A DNA stretch of 64,000 nucleotides from JBKCUA01 sp046318675 (GTDB lineage Bacteria; Pseudomonadota; Alphaproteobacteria; JAJTHO01): assembly GCA_046318675.1 (NCBI GenBank), contig JBKCUA010000013.1, forward strand, positions 62,001 through 126,000. Direction: 5' to 3'. Positions 17,066 to 26,333 of the stretch are shown here, in pieces. The notes below the pieces were generated by a model. It was not told where the DNA came from, searched no databases, and was given only the letters and a program-made list of their open reading frames with translations. Made by a program: the position numbers and the translations under genes. Within the stretch, counting starts at the first letter, position 1; each line of letters opens with the position of its first letter.

Positions 17066-18622
17066 ATGCTCGTTCGCGCTGTTGCCACGATTACCTCATT
17101 TACCCTGCTGAGCCGGGTGCTGGGTTATGTACGAGATGCGGCCATGGCAAAGGTGCTGGGGGCGGGAATGCTATCAGACGTGTTCCTGATTGCCTTCAAG
17201 ATTCCCAATTTTTTCAGAAGATTGCTTGCAGAAGGCGCGTTCAACGCTGCCTTTGTACCGATTTTTGCCAAGCGCTACACCGGCGAGGGAGCCGAGGATG
17301 CCCGGCGGTTTGCCGGGGAGGCGTTGACCTTATTATTACTCCTCACCGGCACCTTGGTGCTAGTGTTTGAGCTGTACATGCCCGCCCTGGTGCGGGTCAT
17401 CGCGCCGGGGTACAGCGTTGCCAGCGATGAGTTTGCCCTGTCGGTGGATCTCACCCGCATCACGTTTCCGTATATCCTGCTGGTCTCGCTGGTAGCCCTA
17501 GCCGGCGGGGTACTGAACACCCTGCACAAATTTAAATATGCTGCATTTTCTCCGACTTTACTGAACTTGGCCATGATTATCAGCCTCTACACACTGCATC
17601 ATATGTTTGCTACACCAGCTCATGGACTTGCTATTGGTGTGGTGCTCGGTGGTATTGCACAACTAACACTCATGATATTTGCGCTATGGCGGCATACCAT
17701 GCTGTTTTGGCCAAGATGGAAATTCCTGAGTGAGCAAACCCGTAGGTTACTGCGGCTATTATTACCGGGTATGCTGGGAGCTGGCGTCTTTCAAATTAAT
17801 GTATTAATAGATACAATGATTGCCACCTATGCTGGTGAAGGTGCAGTCTCTTATTTATATTATGCCGATCGAATTAATCAATTGCCGTTAGGAAGCATCG
17901 GTGTGGCTCTTGGCACAGCTTTACTACCTTTGCTATCAACGCAATTACGCCGCGAAGAACTCAGTGCTGCCAAGGATACTTTCAACCATTCCATCCGCAT
18001 CGGTATGTTTATTGCCCTGCCATGTACCGCTGCATTATTAGTTCTATCAACCCCCATTATTGACGTTCTTTTCCGCCGGGGAGCCTTCACCCTTAATGAT
18101 GCCGTAGCCACATCTCACACCCTAAAAGCTTTTGCTATTGGCCTGCCCGCCTATATTCTCGCTAAAATTACCACCGCGCCATTTTTCGCACAGGAGAACA
18201 CCAAAACCCCGGTAAAAATTGCGGCTTTATGCGTGGCTGCCAACCTCATCATGAACATAATTTTCATGCAATTCTTAAATTATATAGGTATTGCCCTCGC
18301 AACTGCGCTTTCCGCTTGGCTCAATATATTCTTATTGCACCGAGTTTTGTATCAAAAATACGGATGGAGTATTGACGCTAAAACCCGCCATTTTATTGCC
18401 CGTATTGGCTTAGCATCCCTCTGCCTAGCTATTGTCGGAGGCAGCGGTTACGCATTAGCCCAACACCTGCAAAACTTTCATGATGGAAGCAATCTAAAAC
18501 GTCTCGCCATTTTAAGCGGCCTGTGCGGTGTTAGCAGTTTGGCTTTTATTCTTAGTGTTCACGCCTTGGGTATAGGAAGTATCCGAAGCCTTCTCCGCCA
18601 ATTCAAAAAGCAACCTTTATGA
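17066..18622 (+). CDS. murJ: Lipid II flippase MurJ
   Basis: 518 residues with about 14 membrane helices, the MOP/MviN family. It flips lipid II across the inner membrane for peptidoglycan synthesis. The N-terminus is diagnostic: SRVLGYVRDAAMAKVLGAG, then FRRLLAEGAFNAAFVPIFA. The C-terminal two helices also fit. The stop overlaps the trpS start (ATGA, 18619-18622). The first roughly 450 bases are visibly GC-richer than the rest of the gene. Confidence 0.95.
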   Translation: MLVRAVATITSFTLLSRVLGYVRDAAMAKVLGAGMLSDVFLIAFKIPNFFRRLLAEGAFNAAFVPIFAKRYTGEGAEDARRFAGEALTLLLLLTGTLVLVFELYMPALVRVIAPGYSVASDEFALSVDLTRITFPYILLVSLVALAGGVLNTLHKFKYAAFSPTLLNLAMIISLYTLHHMFATPAHGLAIGVVLGGIAQLTLMIFALWRHTMLFWPRWKFLSEQTRRLLRLLLPGMLGAGVFQINVLIDTMIATYAGEGAVSYLYYADRINQLPLGSIGVALGTALLPLLSTQLRREELSAAKDTFNHSIRIGMFIALPCTAALLVLSTPIIDVLFRRGAFTLNDAVATSHTLKAFAIGLPAYILAKITTAPFFAQENTKTPVKIAALCVAANLIMNIIFMQFLNYIGIALATALSAWLNIFLLHRVLYQKYGWSIDAKTRHFIARIGLASLCLAIVGGSGYALAQHLQNFHDGSNLKRLAILSGLCGVSSLAFILSVHALGIGSIRSLLRQFKKQPL

Positions 18623-19611
18623 GCCTCGTTTTTTCAGGGATTCAGCCCACTGGTAACCTACACCTTGGTAACTACCTTGGTGCAATACGACAATGGATAG
18701 CATTACAAGAACAGCATCAATGCCTATTCTGTATCGTTGATCTTCATGCTATTACGGCAACTCAGAATCCCGCCGCATTACGACGTTCGGTACTGGAAAC
18801 CGCTGCCGCTTTTCTGGCCTCAGGCATTGATCCTGAAAAAACACCGATTTACATTCAGAGCCAAGTCCCCCAACACGCAGAGCTTGCTTGGATTCTTTCT
18901 TGCTTTACCCCCATCGGCTGGCTAAACCGCATGACCCAGTTCAAGGAAAAATCTGGAAAAAATAGAGAAAATGCCGCGCTTGGTCTTTATAGTTATCCAG
19001 TTCTTATGGCCGCCGATATTTTATTATACCAAACAACCCATGTTCCCGTCGGCGAGGATCAGAAACAACATCTAGAATTAACCAGAGATATTGCCGGAGC
19101 CGTGAATAGACACTATGCTGCACCACTATTAACCATTCCAGAACCACTCATTCCTGCCACCGCTTCAAGAATCATGAGTTTACGCGATGGAATGAAGAAA
19201 ATGAGTAAATCAGATTCTTCAGACTACAGCCGTATCCATCTTTCCGATAGTCCCGATACCTTGCGCCTAAAAATTCAAAAAGCTAAAACTGATTCCTTGC
19301 CACTGCCAGATACTAGTGAAGGTCTCCAAAATCGTCCTGAGGCTATGAACCTTCTCACCATTGCTAGCGTTCTGCGCAATGAACCTCTAACCTCCACAAT
19401 ACACCATTTCGCTGGCCAATCATTCAGTGTTTTGAAGTCTGTCCTCACCGATCTGTTAATCGATCGCCTCACGCCCATACAACAACGGCTGCAAGCTTTA
19501 CTTGCCGAACCAGAGCGACTAACCGCTATCCTTGACGCTGGACGACAAATTGCCACCAATAAAGCAACATCCACCATAAAAAAAATACATGAAGCTATCG
19601 GATTGACCTAA
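18619..19611 (+). CDS. trpS: Tryptophanyl-tRNA synthetase
   Basis: 330 residues, class I. The HIGH-like motif is PTGNLHLGNYLGA (10-22) and KMSKS is residues 194-198. Charges tRNA-Trp with tryptophan in the cytoplasm. ADILLYQTTHVPVGEDQKQH is the conserved Trp/ATP-site segment. The start codon overlaps the murJ stop, so translation is coupled; a murJ-trpS pair is common in alphaproteobacteria. Length is normal. Confidence 0.97.
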   Translation: MSLVFSGIQPTGNLHLGNYLGAIRQWIALQEQHQCLFCIVDLHAITATQNPAALRRSVLETAAAFLASGIDPEKTPIYIQSQVPQHAELAWILSCFTPIGWLNRMTQFKEKSGKNRENAALGLYSYPVLMAADILLYQTTHVPVGEDQKQHLELTRDIAGAVNRHYAAPLLTIPEPLIPATASRIMSLRDGMKKMSKSDSSDYSRIHLSDSPDTLRLKIQKAKTDSLPLPDTSEGLQNRPEAMNLLTIASVLRNEPLTSTIHHFAGQSFSVLKSVLTDLLIDRLTPIQQRLQALLAEPERLTAILDAGRQIATNKATSTIKKIHEAIGLT

Positions 19612-19637
19612 CGATAATAGTTCAACGATAATAGTTC
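19610..19637. repeat. 14-base tandem duplication after trpS
   Basis: The unit AACGATAATAGTTC is repeated twice without spacing at 19610-19637, then AAC begins a third. It spans the last base of trpS and the spacer before the ABC ATPase gene. Likely a simple slippage duplication. Confidence 0.6.
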
Positions 19638-19689
19638 AACTTGTCATCTTTTCAAAAAAATCGTACAAGTGAGTCCCTAAGTAACAATA

Positions 19690-20643
19690 ATGAGTGCGTA
19701 CGTGACCAACGCCGCCCTGCACGCTGAGCATTTATCCAAATCCTTTGCCGATATCCCTATCGTGCGCGACGTATCTTTTTCTTTAACTCAAGGCGATGTA
19801 ATAGGACTTATTGGCTGCAATGGTGCTGGAAAAACAACAACCATGCGCATGCTTACCGGATTTATCACGCCAGATGTCGGAGAAATAGAGGTATTTGGCC
19901 AAAACCTGCGCCACAACCCACACGCTGTAAAAACACTTATTGGCTATGTTCCTGAAGGCGCACCATTATACGATGAAATGACAGTGTACGAATTTCTATA
20001 TTTTGTTGCTGCAGCTCGTGGCATCCCCTTAAAACGACGACAATCCGCACTCTTTTCTGCGGTGGATAAAGCTGACTTACATGAAGTTCTAGAATATCGG
20101 ATTGAAACGCTATCTAAAGGCTTATGTCGCCGAGTAGCATTAGCACAGGCATTAATACACAACCCACCAATTTTAATTTTGGATGAACCGACCGACGGCC
20201 TTGATCCAAATCAAAAAAAATCCGTGCGAACACTAATTCGTACCATGGCTGCCGATAAAGCTATTTTGATTTCCACCCATGCTCTGGAAGAGATGGTAGC
20301 AGTTTGTACTAGGCTGGTGTTGCTTTCTAAAGGTAAGATTGCCTACCAAGGTTCAGTGTCAGGCATGATTACAGCAGCGGGTATTGATGAGGCTATTAGA
20401 GTGCGCCTCGCTGGAGAAGAATTATCCCGCCTACGGGCTGTTCTTGGTGCCCGCGGCGGTTTGACCGTTATTGACGAGGCGAACAGCCTAAGAATTGAAT
20501 CGCCATCCCGCACAGCAGAAGAATTATTATCCCTAGTGTGTCAGGAAGCAGCAGGCCTAAACATCATAGAAATTTCTATAGTACAACCCAATTATGAGGA
20601 AGCCTTTGCCCGCTTAACAGGGGGGAAAAATATCCATGCGTAA
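19690..20643 (+). CDS. ABC transporter ATP-binding protein, GldA-like
   Basis: 317 residues. Walker A is GCNGAGKTT (42-50), with Cys in place of the usual Pro; the signature is LSKGLCRRVALAQAL (141-155), changed from LSGG/LSKGMKQR; Walker B is ILILDEPTDGLDP (161-173); and the switch His follows in LISTHALEEM. The C-terminal 70 residues are an extra regulatory-type domain. It energises the membrane protein encoded next, with which it overlaps by 8 bases. The set ATPase, ABC-2 permease plus GldG-like protein and DUF4340 protein resembles the Bacteroidetes gliding transporter GldAFG; the substrate is unknown. Confidence 0.85.
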   Translation: MSAYVTNAALHAEHLSKSFADIPIVRDVSFSLTQGDVIGLIGCNGAGKTTTMRMLTGFITPDVGEIEVFGQNLRHNPHAVKTLIGYVPEGAPLYDEMTVYEFLYFVAAARGIPLKRRQSALFSAVDKADLHEVLEYRIETLSKGLCRRVALAQALIHNPPILILDEPTDGLDPNQKKSVRTLIRTMAADKAILISTHALEEMVAVCTRLVLLSKGKIAYQGSVSGMITAAGIDEAIRVRLAGEELSRLRAVLGARGGLTVIDEANSLRIESPSRTAEELLSLVCQEAAGLNIIEISIVQPNYEEAFARLTGGKNIHA

Positions 20644-23239
20644 GTTTCCTATAATAAGATTATTTTGGTGGGGACGAGTAGCGGCACTCCTACATAAAGA
20701 GTGGTCATCATATTTTACCACACCAATAGCATATGTATTTTTGAGCTTGTACCTACTGCTATCTGGACTATTAACATTCTTCATAGGTGGTTTTCTAGAG
20801 CGCAACCAAGCCGATTTGCAGCCATTCTTTACATTCCAGCCTTGGTTGTATTTAATTTTTGTTCCTGCTTTGGCCATGCGCACCGTTGCTGAGGAACGAA
20901 AAAGCGGCACACTGGAGCTTCTACTAACCCTGCCCTTGGGAGCAGCGCAGGCTGTACTAGCTAAATGGCTGGCGTGTTGGGGATTTTGCATACTTGCACT
21001 ACTGTTAACGGTGCCGCTATGGATAACAGTCAACTTTCTTGGCCATCCAGACAATGGCGTTATTATGGTTAGTTATGCAACTCATGCCCTACTTATGGGA
21101 GTCTTTGCCGCTATTGGAGTATTTGCATCAAGCCTGAGCCGTCAACAAGTCACAGCGTTTATTATTGGTGTTGTCACCTGTCTTTTTTTTATTTTAAGTG
21201 GTACGCCGCTAGTGCAAAAACTGCTTAGTCCTTGGGCACCCGTGACAATCAGTGATACCGTTTCTTCATTCAGTGTCTTAGGGCACGTTGACGGAATCAG
21301 TCGAGGCCTAGTAGCATTAAAAAGCATCGGTTTTCTAATATTATTAATGATGATTTTTTATATAGGTACGGTAAGCATAATAAAGCGACAGTTTATACTT
21401 TTACCAATATTATTATTACTACTTTTGAGTGGAAACATTTTTCTACGCTTTATTTTTCCCACAGCAGCCTGGGATGTAACACAAGATAAGCTCTATGCCC
21501 TATCTGAGGGGAGCAAGCGTGTTCTCAGAAAAATAAAAGAGCCTATTACATTACGATTTTATTATTCTAATGTTCTTAGCCAATCAGCACCATCCTATGC
21601 TACCTATGCCCGCCGGGTAGAAGAGCTATTACGTACATATGTGGATGCAAGCCGGGGCAAGGTACGCCTTCTGATTATTGATCCAGAACCATTTTCAGAA
21701 AATGAAGATGCTGCATTGGCTCAGGGTCTACAGGGAATTCGTCTGAATACTAATGGAGATAAAGCCTATTTTGGTCTTGCCGCCAGCAATAGCACCGATG
21801 GACGTGAGGTAATTTCTTTTTTTCAACCAGAGCGAGAGGCTTTCTTAGAGTACGATATTACTAGAATCATTCAGAATTTGAGCCACCCAGCCAAACCTAA
21901 GATTGCCGTATTATCGGCTCTCTCTATTGATGGTGATCCTATGGCATTGTTCACAACAGGTCGTAGCGATAAACCTTGGGCAGTGCTCAGCCAACTACGT
22001 CAGCTTTTCGACGTTACAATACTATCTCAAGAAAGCACTGCAATCCCAGAAGACATCAATCTATTGATCCTAATACAACCCGAAGAATTACCCCTAAAGG
22101 CTATATATGCCGTTGATAAATTTGCGGTGCGCGGTGGACGTTTACTGGCCTTTATTGACCCATTTCCAGAATTGCGCCGGGTGCGAGCAAAGCTAACCTT
22201 AAACAAAGAAAATGCGAAAGCACTGACAAAACTTCTAGAAACATGGGGCTTGGCGATGGATACATCTATGGTGGTAACCGATAGTCGATATGCTCGCAAA
22301 GTAAGCATCAGGATTGATGATCGCGACGTGGACATACCTCATTTAGGCTGGTTGGGACTGGACGAACAGACAGTTAATAAAAATGATCGCATTACCGCGC
22401 CGCTGGGATCATTAACCATGGCCAGCGCAGGCGCTTTCAGTTTATTACCCAATGCTCCTATAACTATCGAGGTACTAGTGCATAGTTCTAACGATGCCGC
22501 ATTGATGCCCATGCGCTACTTGCGGCCAGCACCTGATTTAGTTGGATTAATTAAAGATTTCAAACCTAGCGGCTCTCCGTTAACACTGGCTCTACGGGTC
22601 TCGGGGATAGTTGCCAGTGCCTTTGATGCCTCTCCCACTGAGGTATCAAAGCATCAAGAAAAAGGAACGAACCCATTTCACGGCGTATTAATAGCAGATA
22701 CGGATATGCTAAAAGATGAATTGTGGCTTCAAACCGGGTCTTTTATGGGCAACGACGTGACCATTCCAATAGCAGGGAATGGAGCTTTTGTTCTTAATGC
22801 GGCGGAGAACTTACTTGGCACCGATGACTTAATAAGTTTACGAAGCCGCGGCACATCCCAGCGTCCATTTACCGTACTAGAAAACAAGGCGCACATGGCA
22901 GAGCAACAATTTCGTTCTATTGAACAACGACTCCGCAGCGAATTACAAGAAGCGGAAACGCATCTGAGCGAATTAATGAAAAGCGATGATACATCAACTA
23001 GTTTAATAAGCAAAGATCAAGAAATTGCTATAAATGACTACCAAATTAAGATAATTTCATTACGCGGAGAATTACGCCGAGTACAACGATCGCTTCGCCA
23101 AGACATTGAACGACTTCAATTGCAGGTGGTAGTGATAAATCTAGTCGCCGCACCGACGTTAGTGCTGCTAATAGCAATTATTAGTAACTGGCATCGTCGC
23201 CGTTCCTTGCAGCACGGTACCACTCGGCTGAATGACTGA
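20636..23239 (+). CDS. Fused ABC-2 permease (GldF-like) and GldG-like protein
   Basis: 867 residues in two parts. Residues 1-250 are an ABC-2 permease with six membrane helices (LLLSGLLTFFIGGFL, ALAMRTVAEERKSGTLELLL). Residues about 255-275 are a linking helix (FILLPILLLLLLSGNIFL). Residues 280-740 match the periplasmic GldG/ABC_transp_aux domain (LYALSEGSKRVLRKIKEPITL, EYDITRIIQNL). A coiled coil (about 745-820) and a final membrane helix (VVVINLVAAPTLVLLIAII) end it. GldF and GldG are separate proteins in Bacteroidetes; the single-chain form here shows no frame break. ATG 20636 overlaps the ATPase stop. Confidence 0.82.
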   Translation: MRKFPIIRLFWWGRVAALLHKEWSSYFTTPIAYVFLSLYLLLSGLLTFFIGGFLERNQADLQPFFTFQPWLYLIFVPALAMRTVAEERKSGTLELLLTLPLGAAQAVLAKWLACWGFCILALLLTVPLWITVNFLGHPDNGVIMVSYATHALLMGVFAAIGVFASSLSRQQVTAFIIGVVTCLFFILSGTPLVQKLLSPWAPVTISDTVSSFSVLGHVDGISRGLVALKSIGFLILLMMIFYIGTVSIIKRQFILLPILLLLLLSGNIFLRFIFPTAAWDVTQDKLYALSEGSKRVLRKIKEPITLRFYYSNVLSQSAPSYATYARRVEELLRTYVDASRGKVRLLIIDPEPFSENEDAALAQGLQGIRLNTNGDKAYFGLAASNSTDGREVISFFQPEREAFLEYDITRIIQNLSHPAKPKIAVLSALSIDGDPMALFTTGRSDKPWAVLSQLRQLFDVTILSQESTAIPEDINLLILIQPEELPLKAIYAVDKFAVRGGRLLAFIDPFPELRRVRAKLTLNKENAKALTKLLETWGLAMDTSMVVTDSRYARKVSIRIDDRDVDIPHLGWLGLDEQTVNKNDRITAPLGSLTMASAGAFSLLPNAPITIEVLVHSSNDAALMPMRYLRPAPDLVGLIKDFKPSGSPLTLALRVSGIVASAFDASPTEVSKHQEKGTNPFHGVLIADTDMLKDELWLQTGSFMGNDVTIPIAGNGAFVLNAAENLLGTDDLISLRSRGTSQRPFTVLENKAHMAEQQFRSIEQRLRSELQEAETHLSELMKSDDTSTSLISKDQEIAINDYQIKIISLRGELRRVQRSLRQDIERLQLQVVVINLVAAPTLVLLIAIISNWHRRRSLQHGTTRLND

Positions 23240-24325
23240 ATGAAAAAAGTTGCCGCCCGTCCCAAATCTACTCAGATACCTGCCTTAAATGGTTGGGGTA
23301 TGATGATAATAATAGTTTTCTCAGTAATTTGTATAGGTATCGGTATAGGAACTTGGTTAGGAAAAAAAAGTCTGCATTCTAGCGATTCAAGCCTGATGTT
23401 TCCTAGGCTTTTAAATCAGCTCAGCGATGCGACGATAGTGCAAGTACAAAATGGCAATGAAACATTAATCTTTACTCGCCTTGGGGATGCTTGGTTTTTA
23501 GATAACTATGCCAGTTTGCCAGTAGATGCCAATCGGTTGCGAGAGCAATTACTAAATCTATCTAGAATAAAAATTATAGAGCCTAAAACGCGGGATCCCT
23601 CCTTATATGAACGACTAAATGTCGCCGATCCCGGAGCTAAAATTGGCGCAGCAAAATCAATCACCATTCTAGACCGAAATAAAAAAATATTAGCAGGTTT
23701 ACTCATAGGCAAGCCAGATACTGTGATTGGTGGACGGCTCAGCCGCAATTTTTTTGCCCGCCGAATCATGGATAACCAAGCATGGTTAGTACAAGGTATG
23801 GTGTCTTTTCCAATACAAGCAAAATCATGGCTGGACCATGATTTCTTTCATATAGAACCACGTCGCCTACAATCTATTTCTTGGGGCAATGGAATGGAGG
23901 TTCAACGTGCTTCCCCATTTGAAGAAGCTATTGATAATCCTTGGACAATGCTCGAATTTTTGCGCTTCACTGACGTGGCACCAAAAGAGAAAGTATTAAA
24001 TCAGGCATCACTGATTAACACGTTTAAAGCCAAGACATTTGACGGAATGATAATAGAACTAAAAGCGTATAAACCAGCGGCAGGCAGATTGCTCTGGATT
24101 ACTCTTGAGGCACTTTGGCATCCAGCTCCAGGAATTGATGCTTGGAAATTAACCAAAGAAAAGGATAGCCTTACCTCGGCAGCATTACGATCTTCAGCCC
24201 ACGTTAAAGCCGAGGTTGAAATATTAACGCGTATGAGTAAAGAATGGGCATTCCAAATACCAGAAGCCAGCCAAATAAAGTTTTTCCCCGTCACTGAAAG
24301 GACGGATGATGCGTCAGGGCAATAA
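23240..24325 (+). CDS. DUF4340 domain protein, accessory to the GldAFG-like transporter
   Basis: 361 residues, directly abutting the upstream TGA stop. The N-terminal membrane helix (about 19-36, MMIIIVFSVICIGIGIGT) anchors a large periplasmic domain with the DUF4340 features: FTRLGDAWFLDNYASLPVDA, the segment IIEPKTRDPSLYERLNVADP, and TILDRNKKILAGLLIGK. DUF4340 proteins are nearly always encoded after GldG-like genes. The role is unknown; it probably interacts with the GldG part. The last 20 bases overlap the TPR gene. Confidence 0.8.
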   Translation: MKKVAARPKSTQIPALNGWGMMIIIVFSVICIGIGIGTWLGKKSLHSSDSSLMFPRLLNQLSDATIVQVQNGNETLIFTRLGDAWFLDNYASLPVDANRLREQLLNLSRIKIIEPKTRDPSLYERLNVADPGAKIGAAKSITILDRNKKILAGLLIGKPDTVIGGRLSRNFFARRIMDNQAWLVQGMVSFPIQAKSWLDHDFFHIEPRRLQSISWGNGMEVQRASPFEEAIDNPWTMLEFLRFTDVAPKEKVLNQASLINTFKAKTFDGMIIELKAYKPAAGRLLWITLEALWHPAPGIDAWKLTKEKDSLTSAALRSSAHVKAEVEILTRMSKEWAFQIPEASQIKFFPVTERTDDASGQ

Positions 24326-25070
24326 ATTTGCAGTTCTGAGCTTGTTGTGGACGCTTCCTGCTTTGGCACTAACGGGAGGGGATACGACAAGTCAATACAA
24401 AGCCTGTCTTGATCTCATTGCAATTAATCCCATGTCGGCAGCGGATGCGGCTCAGTATTGGGGCGGTATTGGTGGGGGGATGCTAGCCTTACATTGCCGC
24501 GCTGGAGCATTTTTTGCATTGCGCCAGTTTCGCGAGGCAGGTGAAATGTATGAGCGCCTAGCTACCAGCAATGAAACAGTGAGTAACTTACCAAACCGTG
24601 TAGCTCTTTTAGGTCGTGCCGGAAGGTCTTATCTACTCGCCGGTATTCCGCAAAAGGCTATGACCAGTCTGACTGCTGGTCTGATGCAATCCCCCAATGA
24701 TCCTGCATTGCGCCAAGATCGGGCGGTGACCCACATTGGTCTAAAAAACTACCGCAGTGCCCTAGAGGATCTAGACGTAGTGATTGCACAACAGCCGGGC
24801 AATGTTGATGCACTCATTTTCAGGGCAACGGCTTGGCGCAATCTAGAAGGCTGGAATCAAGCTCATGCCGATTTGGCCAAAGCCTTAGCCCTAGACGCGG
24901 GACGGTCTGAAGCGTACCTAGAGCGCGGCTTACTTAAGGCCGCCGGGGGCGACATGATGGGAGCAAAAACAGATTGGGAATATGTTCTGCGCCTTCATCC
25001 TCAAGGTGTTGTGGCAAACGCCGCCCAGCAAAACTTGAAAAAATTAGAAGAAAAAAATCACAATCAGTAA
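24306..25070 (+). CDS. Tetratricopeptide-repeat protein with signal peptide
   Basis: 254 residues; ATG ATG at 24306-24311. The hydrophobic N-terminus (FAVLSLLWTLPALALT) is a likely signal peptide. At least four TPR units follow (GRAGRSYLLAGIPQKAMTSL, DRAVTHIGLKNYRSALEDL, FRATAWRNLEGWNQAHADL, LERGLLKAAGGDMMGAKTDW). Overlaps the DUF4340 gene by 20 bases, so it is probably part of the same operon, as a periplasmic adaptor. GC content rises relative to its upstream neighbour. Confidence 0.78.
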   Translation: MMRQGNKFAVLSLLWTLPALALTGGDTTSQYKACLDLIAINPMSAADAAQYWGGIGGGMLALHCRAGAFFALRQFREAGEMYERLATSNETVSNLPNRVALLGRAGRSYLLAGIPQKAMTSLTAGLMQSPNDPALRQDRAVTHIGLKNYRSALEDLDVVIAQQPGNVDALIFRATAWRNLEGWNQAHADLAKALALDAGRSEAYLERGLLKAAGGDMMGAKTDWEYVLRLHPQGVVANAAQQNLKKLEEKNHNQ

Positions 25071-25103
25071 CATCCCCATCTACTCACCGAAACATAACAA
25101 ACC

Positions 25104-26228
25104 TCACCTATGTTTACCGCTTTCTTCTACTAACTGTGCATACATCGCCAGCGTTGCCGCCTGCATTTTTTCCGTGGTGTAATTATGCAGCACCCGATCC
25201 CTAGCCACAACCGCCAGATTCACTTTTGCCTCGGCGGATAAATCCAATCCCTGCCGCATCCCAGCGGCGAGAGACACCGGATCGCCGGGCTGGTGCAAAA
25301 AGCCAGTGACGCCGGGCAGGACGGTTTCCGCTGCGCCGCCATGACCTGCGGCAACAACAGGCTTACCCATGGCAGCCGCCTCCACCATCACCCGGCCAAA
25401 GGCTTCGGGCAACGTCGAGGGAGCCAGAACAATATCCGCCGCCGCGTAGGCCGACGGCATCGCGGCGGTGGGCGGGGCAAACACAACCTTTTCCCCAAGG
25501 CCTAAGGAGGCCGCCAGCCTGTGCAAGCTCTGCTTATACTCTGTGCGCCCCTGATCATCCCCCAGCAGCACTAAGCGCAGATCCGGGTACTCTGCCGCCA
25601 GCATGGCCACCGCCTGAATCGCCAGCCCCTGGCCCTTCCAGCCCGTCAGCCGCCCAGGGAGCAAGGCAATGCGCCCTTGCCCCCACAACGGCTGCACGGA
25701 AACCTTCGCCGGATCAAACACCGCCGGATCGACACCGCGAGGGATAACATGAATTTTCTGGGGCTGCACCCACGGGTAATGGCGGCGAATCTCCCCAGCA
25801 ATAAAATCAGACACCGCAATCACCGCTGCGCCCCGTACCATCACCGAGTTATAGTATTTCTTCAGCGGCATCGCCATGCCCGTGTAAACACCATGGTAGG
25901 TTGTGAGTAATGGCACTTTAGTAGCTCGACACGCCGCATACGCCGCCCAAGCGGGAAAGCGACTCCGAGCATGAACAAGGTCAATTTTTTGATTTATAAT
26001 GATTTTTTCGACACATAATTTCAGGGAATGGTAATTTTTCCAGCTTTTCCGCGCTGATTCTGCTTGGTGATAGATCGCACCACTTTTTTGCAGTGCCATC
26101 ACTCTATCTCCGGGAGCCGAAAAAACGTGCGCTTCATCACCATTATTTACCAGGGCGCGAGCAATCTCCAGTGTGCCAGATGTCACACCTCCGGCTTCCA
26201 AAGCGGGGAGAACTTGAAGGATGCGCAT
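25104..26228 (-). CDS. Glycosyltransferase family 4 (GT-B fold)
   Basis: 374 residues from ATG 26228 (ribosome binding site CGGAGATTTTC). The N-terminal domain has LQVLPALEAGGVTSGTLEIARAL; the C-terminal domain has VIPRGVDPAVFDP, LPGRLTGWKGQGLAI and the EX7E-type APSTLPEAFGRVMVEAAAMGK, which bind nucleotide-sugar. Such enzymes build LPS core or surface glycans; acceptor and sugar unknown. The open frame extends to 26291 but the family N-terminus is at 26228. The C-terminal two-thirds is GC-rich and the N-terminal third AT-rich, with a sharp change near 25,980. Confidence 0.88.
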   Translation of the reverse strand: MRILQVLPALEAGGVTSGTLEIARALVNNGDEAHVFSAPGDRVMALQKSGAIYHQAESARKSWKNYHSLKLCVEKIIINQKIDLVHARSRFPAWAAYAACRATKVPLLTTYHGVYTGMAMPLKKYYNSVMVRGAAVIAVSDFIAGEIRRHYPWVQPQKIHVIPRGVDPAVFDPAKVSVQPLWGQGRIALLPGRLTGWKGQGLAIQAVAMLAAEYPDLRLVLLGDDQGRTEYKQSLHRLAASLGLGEKVVFAPPTAAMPSAYAAADIVLAPSTLPEAFGRVMVEAAAMGKPVVAAGHGGAAETVLPGVTGFLHQPGDPVSLAAGMRQGLDLSAEAKVNLAVVARDRVLHNYTTEKMQAATLAMYAQLVEESGKHR

Positions 26229-26333
26229 GAAAATCTCCGTTTCTTTTTTTAAGAAAAGAAATAGTACCGAGATACTCTCTAGGAAGCACAAAAAATTATT
26301 TCAAATAAATAAAAATTATATTATGTTAATAAA

